Shown piece by piece: positions 33,401 through 39,514 of a stretch of DNA of 41,839 bases (position 1 is its first letter; every line of letters starts with the position of its first letter). The notes under the pieces are model-generated. The model was not told the DNA's origin, ran no database searches, and was given only the letters and a program-made list of their open reading frames with translations. Location: assembly GCF_000472285.1 (NCBI RefSeq), contig NZ_KI421422.1, positions 63,737 through 105,575 of the forward strand, written 5' to 3'. A program made the position numbers and the translations under genes. Source of the DNA: Desulfuromonas sp. TF (GTDB lineage Bacteria; Desulfobacterota; Desulfuromonadia; Desulfuromonadales; ATBO01).

Positions 33401-33456
33401 CGCGGATAAAATCTGATCACTTCCGATAAAGGCGGATAAATCTCTTTTTTTATCCG
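33401..33456. repeat. GCGGATAAA repeats with a hairpin
   Basis: GCGGATAAA occurs at 33401 and 33432. The second forms an inverted repeat, CGGATAAA (33433-33440) with TTTATCCG (33449-33456). No gene lies between this point and 33629. GATAAA-rich intergenic repeats are common in this group (recalled, not checked). Confidence 0.45.
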
Positions 33457-33629
33457 AAATGCCTTTCAAAGACGGCCGAAGGGACGTTCCTTTCTATTTT
33501 TCTATTGAGCCTTGGGTGTTGCCGGGGGCGGCCCAAGCCAAGCATCGGTATTTATACAAGAAAGAGTAGTTTATCACCCCTCCACTGAGCTTAAAACCCC
33601 CTTTTTGGCCCCAAACCAGCAGAGAAGAG

Positions 33630-33906
33630 TCACACATACGCCGCGCCGTCCTCCTCCACCTTGAACCCGATCGACTTCTTACCCTTCTCCTCCGGCCGCA
33701 TCATCTTCCGGATGGCGTCGAAGAGGGTGTGGATGGCCTCGTCATGCTTCCCTACCCGCGCTCCAGCTCGGCGAACTTGCTCGCCAAACTCACGGTTGGA
33801 TGAGGCCAACTCCCGCATCTGCACAAAGGCTCGCATGATGGCGATGTTCACCTGCACGGCGCGCTCGCTATTGAGGACGCTGGAAAGCCGCGGCCTATTG
33901 GGGTCG
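33630..33906 (-). pseudogene. C-terminal fragment of an ORF6N-domain gene
   Basis: The frame reads SSVLNSERAVQVNIAIMRAF, then a coiled stretch KHDEAIHTLFDAIRKMM, then IGFKVEEDGAAYV and a stop. This is the second half of ORF6N-domain proteins (phage and plasmid DNA-binding proteins related to KilA-N context). The N-terminal half is absent. The 3' flank (about 33574-33637) is repeated at 33937-34023 after the end of the interrupted ORF6N gene, which shows a duplication of the gene end. Confidence 0.65.
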
Positions 33907-34040
33907 GACCAAACCATGTGTCCGTTTTCAAACAACAAAGCGCGATTTTTAACCACTCCACAGCGCTTAAAGCCCCCATTTTGCCCCCAAAACCAGCAAA
34001 GAAGAGTCACAGATACGCCGCGCCTTCCGGCGCCATACCT

Positions 34041-34150
34041 AAGGTCCCGAGTCTCGGGTCCCTGGTCCCGAGTCCGTTAAACTTCTGGTCCCGAGTCTTG
34101 AGTCATTGGCTTTTCGACCCTGGACCTTTGACCCGGGACCCAGGACCGAG
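34041..34150. repeat. Palindromic array of 7-bp units, left of the four-helix gene
   Basis: Units such as GGTCCCGA, GTCTCGG and GTCCCTG run into a spacer and then into complementary units (GACCCTG, GACCCGG, GACCCAGGACC), so the whole stretch can fold on itself. The same order of parts is found at 34564-34680 in the same orientation. Confidence 0.8.
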
Positions 34151-34154
34151 AAGT

Positions 34155-34544
34155 TTATTTGAACTTTTGCCCTTTATAATCCGACACCTTCAGATAATTC
34201 ATCAGCCCGCCAAGCATTCGGCCGATCTGGACTGTCAGCGCACTGACGCGGTCAAACTTCTCCTGATTGAGATACCCTTGATCGAGCGCAACATAGAGCT
34301 GAGCCCTGACTTCCCCGCACGACCCCTTGGCCAATGCCAGGAATTGGCGGAACTCACGGTCACCGCCCCGCTCGAACCCTTCGGCGACATTCGAGACGAC
34401 CGACACAGCTGCCCGACGGATCTGATCCCTCAATCCGAAATCACGAGCGAAATCCCCATCCCTGCAGCAGGCGTAGATCTCTCCGGCCATCTCCCGCGCC
34501 CTCTGCCAGACATCCAACTCCTCGAAATGCTTTACCCCTTTCAC
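34155..34544 (-). CDS. Four-helix-bundle protein (S23/IVP type)
   Basis: The product is 129 aa, starting at GTG 34544 with AGGAGG 6 bases upstream. The sequence (HFEELDVWQRA, then LRDQIRRAAVSVVSNVAEG, then REFRQFLALAKGSCGEVRAQL) is typical of the four-helix-bundle family first seen as the protein encoded in 23S rRNA intervening sequences and related in fold to the Avd protein of diversity-generating retroelements. No reverse transcriptase or rRNA gene is nearby. Its stop lies 4 bases from one 7-bp array and its start 19 bases from the other. The unit sits inside an ORF6N gene. Function unknown. Confidence 0.88.
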   Translation of the reverse strand: MKGVKHFEELDVWQRAREMAGEIYACCRDGDFARDFGLRDQIRRAAVSVVSNVAEGFERGGDREFRQFLALAKGSCGEVRAQLYVALDQGYLNQEKFDRVSALTVQIGRMLGGLMNYLKVSDYKGQKFK

Positions 34545-34563
34545 AATCCCCCTCCTTGTATAA

Positions 34564-34680
34564 AGTCCCGAGTCCCTGGTCTCGGGTCCCGAGTCTAGAG
34601 TCTCTAATTCCGAATCCCGAGTTCCTGGTCTATTTCTTGGGCTTTTAACTCGGGACCTTAGACCCGAGACCCGGGACCGA
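34564..34680. repeat. Palindromic array of 7-bp units, right of the four-helix gene
   Basis: GTCCCGA, GTCCCTG, GTCTCGG, GTCCCGA, GTCTAGA follow each other, then a spacer containing GGGCTTTT, then ACTCGGGACC, GACCCGAG, ACCCGGGACC. It is a direct counterpart of 34041-34150; both contain GGCTTTT before the descending arm and end in GGACCGA. Confidence 0.8.
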
Positions 34681-34681
34681 T

Positions 34682-34982
34682 GTGTTCACCTGCACAGCTC
34701 GCGGACTGTGCAGCACGCTGGAGAGCATGGCAACGCCCTGCTCGGAAAAGGCGTAGGGCGGAGTGCGCCTGCCACCCCACTGACTTGAGGTTCCAGATTG
34801 GAACCTCAAGTCACTAAATTCTTGATTCGTCAGCTGAAACATGAAGTCGGCAGGAAACCTGTCGAGATTTTGGTTTCGACGCCGTAGAGCTCTGCCAGGT
34901 CTTCATCGAGAATCACCTTGTCGCCACGAATCAGGCGAATGGATCGTTCGATGCGGAGCAGATCAATTTTCACTTTTTCCAT
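34682..34982 (-). pseudogene. N-terminal part of an ORF6N gene, frameshifted and interrupted
   Basis: ATG 34982 with AGGAGGGG begins MEKVKIDLLRIERSIRLIRG, then [17 protein letters not shown], the ORF6N N-terminus. A frameshift with loss of about 10 codons follows. The frame resumes [15 protein letters not shown], then [19 protein letters not shown], then [13 protein letters not shown], where it stops at the 7-bp array. After the four-helix gene and second array the sequence PEGAAYL and a stop (about 34010-34036) look like the lost C-terminal end. So the gene is broken twice. Confidence 0.7.
34781..34813. repeat. Perfect 15-bp inverted repeat within ORF6N coding sequence
   Basis: TGACTTGAGGTTCCA (34781-34795) and TGGAACCTCAAGTCA (34799-34813) are exact complements around GAT. 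On the minus strand it encodes [11 protein letters not shown] of the ORF6N domain. A second ORF6N-coding copy at 35015-35045 is also palindromic with different inner arms. Confidence 0.9.
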
Positions 34983-35014
34983 ATTCCCCTCCTTTTCCGC
35001 GGTAACAGTAGGTG

Positions 35015-35045
35015 AACTTGAGGTCACAAATTGTGACTTCAAGTT
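35015..35045. repeat. 15-bp inverted repeat in a second ORF6N fragment
   Basis: AACTTGAGGTCACAA (35015-35029) and TTGTGACTTCAAGTT (35031-35045) pair around one base with a single G-T mismatch. The minus strand reads NLKSQFVTSSS, the same ORF6N segment as at 34781-34813. The rest of this fragment is lost. Confidence 0.85.
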
Positions 35046-35105
35046 TGTATCCTGCTGAGAAAAATAGCGAATCTCGACGACCTCTACCGGAATTGTCACG
35101 TCCCC

Positions 35106-35140
35106 CTTCTTCGTGTTCCTTCGCGGCTTCGCGTGAGACA
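35106..35140. repeat. CACGAAG/GCGAAG-type short repeats
   Basis: On the minus strand CTCACGCGAAG, CCGCGAAGG and ACACGAAGAAGG follow in succession with a period of about 8-9 bases. Such runs occur between genes in many deltaproteobacteria (recalled, not checked). Confidence 0.45.
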
Positions 35141-35313
35141 AAAAAAACCGCCCGCACCTCACGGCGCCAAGCGGTCCCATCAATCTCTACGGTTTGCCCC
35201 CAGCACTCTCATCAAAACCCTCCAGAGCATACCAAAATGTAAGAATGCCCTAAAGTACCCGCAACGGCGGTTCATGTCAAAGAAAAGCTGGCTTATACAG
35301 GATCTTGGTTCAC

Positions 35314-35341
35314 GCACCCCCTCGGGTGCGAAGGTTTTTTA
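35314..35341 (+). terminator. Possible terminator in a gene-free stretch
   Basis: CGCACCC (35314-35320) pairs with GGGTGCG (35325-35331) around CCTC, followed by AAGG and six T. No plus-strand gene ends before it, so it may be left from deleted DNA. The surrounding stretch 35184-35562 holds no gene that I recognise. Confidence 0.5.
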
Positions 35342-35562
35342 CCAAAAAGGGGAACTATGCTGCAGGTGCGTAACTTGACGCTGGAGACCCATTGCGCGAG
35401 GCTCCCGTTTAGCACCGGTGACCGGGCTGCGGCTCTTTTTCCCTGATCATCCTTTCAGCCGCCCTTCGGCAGCACCATCCCCTTCTCAAGCCAGAATCTT
35501 TTCGCCCCCCGGGTGAAGCGGAATCTTTAATGTCAACAGCTTTCGTCCCATTCCGTTCCTCA

Positions 35563-36213
35563 CTAGCGCGACTTCATCACTCCCGCCCTTGGACAATATT
35601 CCAGCACCGGGCACCCCGAGCAGCTGGGAACCGGGGCCTTGCAGATCCGTCGTCCGTGGAAGATCAGGACGTGGCTGGCCTCCGTCCATCGCTCTTCCGG
35701 GAGGAGCGTGGAAAGATCCCTTTCGATCTTTCCGGGATCCTTTTCCGCCGTCCACCCCAGGCGAAAGGAAACCCGCTTGACGTGGGTGTCGACCACCATC
35801 CCCGGCAGCCCGAAGGCATTCCCCCGGACCACGTTGGCCGTCTTGCGCCCCACCCCGGGAAGGTCGGTGAGCTCCTCCATGGAGGAGGGGACCTTCCCTC
35901 CGTGATCTTCGAGGATGGTTCTGGCGGCGGCGACGATGTTCCGGGCCTTGTTCCTGTAAAAGCCCGTGGACCGGATGTCGTTCTCGAATTCGGAGAGGTC
36001 CGCCTCGGCATAGGCTCGCGCGTCGGGGTATTTTCGGAAGAGGTCCCGCGTCACCTGGTTCACCCGCACGTCGGTGCACTGGGCCGAGAGAATGGTGGCC
36101 ACCAGAAGTTCCAGCGGGTTGGAGAACTCCAGGGCGATGGCTGCATCCGAATGGGTAGCCGCCAGGATATCCAGAACCTTGAGGGATTTTTTCCTGATAT
36201 CGGATCGGATCAT
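35563..36213 (-). CDS. nth: Endonuclease III
   Basis: This is a DNA glycosylase/AP lyase for oxidised pyrimidines in base excision repair, 216 aa. The helix-hairpin-helix LPGVGRKTANVV carries the catalytic Lys and the GPD-type Asp is in VVDTHVKR. The 4Fe-4S loop is C-x6-C-x2-C-x5-C (CKAPVPSCSGCPVLEYC). ATG 36213 has AGGAG 7 bases upstream. It is the last gene of the gyrA-TPR-gpsA-ppi-EEP-nth run. Confidence 0.95.
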   Translation of the reverse strand: MIRSDIRKKSLKVLDILAATHSDAAIALEFSNPLELLVATILSAQCTDVRVNQVTRDLFRKYPDARAYAEADLSEFENDIRSTGFYRNKARNIVAAARTILEDHGGKVPSSMEELTDLPGVGRKTANVVRGNAFGLPGMVVDTHVKRVSFRLGWTAEKDPGKIERDLSTLLPEERWTEASHVLIFHGRRICKAPVPSCSGCPVLEYCPRAGVMKSR

Positions 36214-36241
36214 GAAAGATCTCCTAGGGGGAGTTTTGCCC

Positions 36242-36964
36242 TCATCCCGGAGCGATCTCCATGCGACTGCGGCTTAGCTTTTCAACCCGAAGATAGGTGC
36301 GGGGATCGATGACCTGAACGGTCAGAACCAGGGGCAGGTGAGAAGAGGCCTGGCGGGACAGGGATGAACGAAGAATCCGTGAGTCGACCACCCGCAGATC
36401 TCCTCGCAGATAGGCGCGATCCCGCCCCAGCACAGGGAAACGGGCCGGATAGGTGGCGTTCCACAGAAGACGGGGAGCCCTGCGAAGAGACAACGAGAGA
36501 CTTACATTACCCATCCAGCCCAGCAGGTCGGCAAAATCACCGAGAATCAGGGTCGGGCAGACCAGGTTGCGGTTGCCCAGGATATCGGGCCCCAGCAGGC
36601 CTGCGATCTGGTTGTGACGCCGCCCGGGCGCAAAAGCCAGATGGACATCGAAGAGGTGCAGGCGTTTTCCGGAAAATTCCGCATCGGCCTGCAGGCAGCA
36701 GCCTCCGTCTCCCAGCTCGTATTCCCGAATCCCCTTCAGCATGTGATAGGAGAGAAAGGCGTTGCCGCCCTCACCGGGGCTGCCGTAGCTTTTCATGCCG
36801 AGCCGCCTGGCCAGGTAGGCGAGCTGATCGGCAGTGATGTCCTGAAGGGCCACGATATCCGGCGCTCCTGCACCGATGACGCTCAGCGTACGGTCGGGAT
36901 CTACTTCACCGTGCCGTCCCCGGCAGCGCCGGACGTTATATGTCATGACGCGGGTGGTTGTCAC
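36242..36964 (-). CDS. Endonuclease/exonuclease/phosphatase-fold protein with altered active site
   Basis: The product is 240 aa of the EEP fold: MTYNVRR at the start, DIVALQDI, HLFDVHLAFAPG, LILGDFADL and SSHLPLVL near the end. In active members these are LQE, GDFN and SDHxP. Here the metal-binding Glu is Asp, the Asn is Ala and the Asp before His is Ser, so catalysis may be weakened or changed. The start is GTG 36964, with GGAGAAGG upstream. It has no signal peptide. The neighbour nth suggests DNA repair, but this is only context. The His of the last motif is kept. Confidence 0.82.
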   Translation of the reverse strand: MTTTRVMTYNVRRCRGRHGEVDPDRTLSVIGAGAPDIVALQDITADQLAYLARRLGMKSYGSPGEGGNAFLSYHMLKGIREYELGDGGCCLQADAEFSGKRLHLFDVHLAFAPGRRHNQIAGLLGPDILGNRNLVCPTLILGDFADLLGWMGNVSLSLSLRRAPRLLWNATYPARFPVLGRDRAYLRGDLRVVDSRILRSSLSRQASSHLPLVLTVQVIDPRTYLRVEKLSRSRMEIAPG

Positions 36965-37016
36965 GGGAGCCCTTCTCCGCCTTGGCTGCAGACAAGGCGA
37001 CGGTGCGTTTATCCTG

Positions 37017-37580
37017 TTACTTTTCCACCTTCCTGACGGATTTTATGATCACGGTCTCCACCGGCAGATCCTGGAACGGACCGCTCCTCCTGGTGGGGCT
37101 GGTACCGATTCTGTCGACAACGTCCATCCCCTCCACAACCTTTCCGAAAACGGCGTATCCGTAAGCTGGGGGCGCGTTCCCCGCATGATTGAGGAAATCA
37201 TTGTCCTTCAGATTGATGAAGAACTGACTGGTGGCGCTGTCCACCACATTCGTGCGGGCCATGGCGATCGTTCCCCGCCCGTTTTTCAGGCCGTTGTCCG
37301 CCTCATTCTTAATAGGTGCGAGATTTTCCTTTTGTTTCAGGTCGGGGGTGAATCCGCCGCCCTGGATCATGAAATCCTTGATGACCCGGTGAAAAACCGT
37401 TCCCTCATAAAAGCCGTTTTCGACATAGTGCAGAAAGTTTTTCACGGTGATGGGAGCCTTCTCCTCATTGAGCGCAAGCTTGATCTCTCCATAATTCGTC
37501 TGGATGACCACATTCTCCTCGCCCAGAACCGGCGCTGCCAGGATCAGGAACGCAAACAGGAACACGACTGTTCTCGACAT
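37017..37580 (-). CDS. Cyclophilin-type peptidyl-prolyl isomerase, exported
   Basis: The product is 187 aa. A signal peptide (VVFLFAFLILAAPVLG) is followed by a cyclophilin domain with the active Arg in FHRVIKDFMIQGG and the QFFINLKDN and YAVFGKVVEGMDVVD segments. It matches the PpiA type, which assists folding in the periplasm. AAGGAG precedes ATG 37580. It is 18 bases downstream of gpsA and likely in the same transcript. Confidence 0.93.
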   Translation of the reverse strand: MSRTVVFLFAFLILAAPVLGEENVVIQTNYGEIKLALNEEKAPITVKNFLHYVENGFYEGTVFHRVIKDFMIQGGGFTPDLKQKENLAPIKNEADNGLKNGRGTIAMARTNVVDSATSQFFINLKDNDFLNHAGNAPPAYGYAVFGKVVEGMDVVDRIGTSPTRRSGPFQDLPVETVIIKSVRKVEK

Positions 37581-37598
37581 GATTTTTCTCCTTGGGGA

Positions 37599-38615
37599 TC
37601 AGACCCCTTCCGGCTTCAACTCCCGGAGCATAAGGTCGGTAACCGCCTGGCGGGCCTCTTTGCCCTGGTACAGGATAAGATACATCTGTTCGACGATGGG
37701 AACCTCTATCTGTAGTTTCTGCGCCAGTTGAAAAGTGGAGAGGGTCGTCTTAACCCCTTCGGCGACCATGTTCATTCCCGCCAGTATTTCCTCCAGGCTT
37801 CTCCCGCGCCCAAGTTCCATTCCCACGGTTCTGTTTCGGGAGAGGTCGCCGGTGCAGGTCAGCACCAGATCTCCCATACCGGCCAGTCCGGAGAAGGTGG
37901 CCGGATTGGCGCCCATGGCCATCCCGATCCGGGTCATTTCCGCCAAACCCCGTGTGATCAGGGCGGCACGTGTATTGTATCCAAAACCCAGGCCGTCCGA
38001 AACCCCTGCCGCAAGCGCGATAACGTTTTTAAGAGCTCCCCCCAGTTCGACCCCGATGACGTCGTCGTTCGTATAAACCCGGAAAACCTCGGTGCTGAAT
38101 ATCTCCTGCACCTTGCGGGCGATTTCGGAATCGCCGGAAGTGGCCACGACGGCAGTCGGCATCCCTGCGGCGACTTCCCTGGCAAAAGAGGGGCCGGACA
38201 GAAAGGCCAGCCGACGGTTCAGGTCTGGAGCCAGAAGGTCATTGAGAACTTCGGACATGGTCTGAAGAGTTTCGTTTTCGATTCCCTTGGAGGCGGAGAC
38301 CAGCACCGTATCCGGCGCGATGTGCGGCACCGCCCGGGACATCACTTGGCGCATGAGCTGGGAAGGGGGAACCAGAACCAGGACTTTCTTGAAGGCCACC
38401 GCCTCAGTCAGATCGGAGGTGAAAGAAAGGTTTTCGGACAGGGCTACGCCGGGCAGATAGAGATCGTTCTCCCGGCTGCGTCCCATACGCTCCACAAGAT
38501 CTTTCTCATAGGCCCAGAGGGTGACGGTGAAACCCTTTTTGGCCAGCAGGTCGGCCAGGGTGGTTCCCCAGCTGCCGGCGCCTATGACGCCGATTTCCAA
38601 CTTGTCACTTGTCAC
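37599..38615 (-). CDS. gpsA: Glycerol-3-phosphate dehydrogenase (NAD(P)+)
   Basis: GpsA reduces dihydroxyacetone phosphate to sn-glycerol 3-phosphate for phospholipids, in the cytoplasm. The product is 338 aa with the nucleotide-binding GVIGAGSWGTTLA, SASKGIE, SGPSFAREVA, and the catalytic Lys in GGALKNVIALAAG. The start is GTG 38615, which lies inside a tandem ACTTGTC repeat and lacks a good ribosome-binding site; the repeat encodes the first residues (TSDK). Because every 7-bp unit carries a GTG, loss of a unit would still leave a start at the same distance. Confidence 0.94.
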   Translation of the reverse strand: MTSDKLEIGVIGAGSWGTTLADLLAKKGFTVTLWAYEKDLVERMGRSRENDLYLPGVALSENLSFTSDLTEAVAFKKVLVLVPPSQLMRQVMSRAVPHIAPDTVLVSASKGIENETLQTMSEVLNDLLAPDLNRRLAFLSGPSFAREVAAGMPTAVVATSGDSEIARKVQEIFSTEVFRVYTNDDVIGVELGGALKNVIALAAGVSDGLGFGYNTRAALITRGLAEMTRIGMAMGANPATFSGLAGMGDLVLTCTGDLSRNRTVGMELGRGRSLEEILAGMNMVAEGVKTTLSTFQLAQKLQIEVPIVEQMYLILYQGKEARQAVTDLMLRELKPEGV

Positions 38616-38634
38616 TTGTCACTCGTCACTTGGG
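38600..38634. repeat. Tandem 7-bp repeat (ACTTGTC, about five units) at the gpsA start
   Basis: ACTTGTC three times, ACTCGTC, ACTTGGG, ending next to the stop codon of the upstream TPR gene (38636). It fills the 20-base gap between the two genes and runs into gpsA. Confidence 0.9.
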
Positions 38635-38635
38635 G

Positions 38636-39514
38636 TTAAATGGCGCGTTTCTTTTTACCTATCCGCTCTTTGACCTGGTCGGTCTTTTTGGCCAGCGCTT
38701 CGGCATTGGGGTAGGTCCCCTTCAGTTCCTCGAGTATCTGAAGGGAGGCCTTCAGTTCGTCCCGCTCTTCCAGAACCGTCGCCAGACCGAACCTGGCCTC
38801 GGCGGTGTAGGGACTTCCGGGCCATTTTTCAATTGTAACCCGAAACGCCTCTTCTGCTTCTTCGGACGACCCTTCGAGTGAATAGGCGACGGCTATCCGG
38901 TACTGAACCCCGGCAACAAGGGGGCTTTCTGGGTAATTTTTCAGCAGACTCTCGAATTCGATGCGGGCCTGCTCAAAGTTGTTGAGCCGGAAATAACTGT
39001 CTGCCACTTCGTATTGAATGCGGTCCCCATCCGGAGCACCGCTGTCGAGAAGCTTCTGGTAGGCGACGATGGCCCGGCCGTAATCCCTCAGGCTGTTTTT
39101 GTATATTTCCGCGACCTGCTCCTGGGCCTTGCGGGCTTGGTCGGTATCAGGGTAATCCTTCTCCACCATCAGATAGGCGAGGATGGCTTCATGATACCTT
39201 TCCAGGTAGTGATTGAGCACTTCGGCCGAACGAAAGAGGGCCTGGGGAGCGAGACGAAATTTGCCATGGCCCCGGTGAATGCCGCGAAAGATCTCTACGG
39301 CCTCCCCGTATTCACCCGCTCCCACCATCTTCTCGCCCCTGATATAGCGCGCCTCCAGCCTCTGGTCCAAAGTGGCCAGGTAATAAGCTCCGACGGAGCA
39401 CGCCAGCAGGAGAAGAAGCAGGATGCAGATCCATGTGCGGGGACGGCTAGAATTCTTCCTCCGCCTCCTCATCTCCTCCCGCAAAATCTGCTTCTTCAGC
39501 TTCTCTATCTCCAT
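38636..39514 (-). CDS. Membrane-anchored TPR protein
   Basis: The product is 292 aa. A basic coiled N-terminus ([19 protein letters not shown]) precedes one membrane helix ([19 protein letters not shown]). About five TPR-like repeats follow (for example [21 protein letters not shown], given as residues 90-110, then [20 protein letters not shown], then [20 protein letters not shown]). It probably scaffolds periplasmic proteins. ATG 39514 overlaps the end of gyrA by 68 bases; ATG 39472 would reduce that to 26. The linkage to gyrA implies co-transcription. Confidence 0.85.
   Translation of the reverse strand: MEIEKLKKQILREEMRRRRKNSSRPRTWICILLLLLLACSVGAYYLATLDQRLEARYIRGEKMVGAGEYGEAVEIFRGIHRGHGKFRLAPQALFRSAEVLNHYLERYHEAILAYLMVEKDYPDTDQARKAQEQVAEIYKNSLRDYGRAIVAYQKLLDSGAPDGDRIQYEVADSYFRLNNFEQARIEFESLLKNYPESPLVAGVQYRIAVAYSLEGSSEEAEEAFRVTIEKWPGSPYTAEARFGLATVLEERDELKASLQILEELKGTYPNAEALAKKTDQVKERIGKKKRAI

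Noticed and set aside
34155-34544. Diversity-generating retroelement accessory protein (Avd)
   Set aside because: The fold is related, but there is no reverse transcriptase, template repeat or variable repeat in the window.
34041-34680. CRISPR array
   Set aside because: The repeats have a 7-bp period with no regular spacers, and no cas genes are present.
38600-38634. Phase-variable start of gpsA
   Set aside because: Every 7-bp unit contains GTG at the same relative place, so unit loss would restore a start at an equal distance; gpsA is also probably essential.
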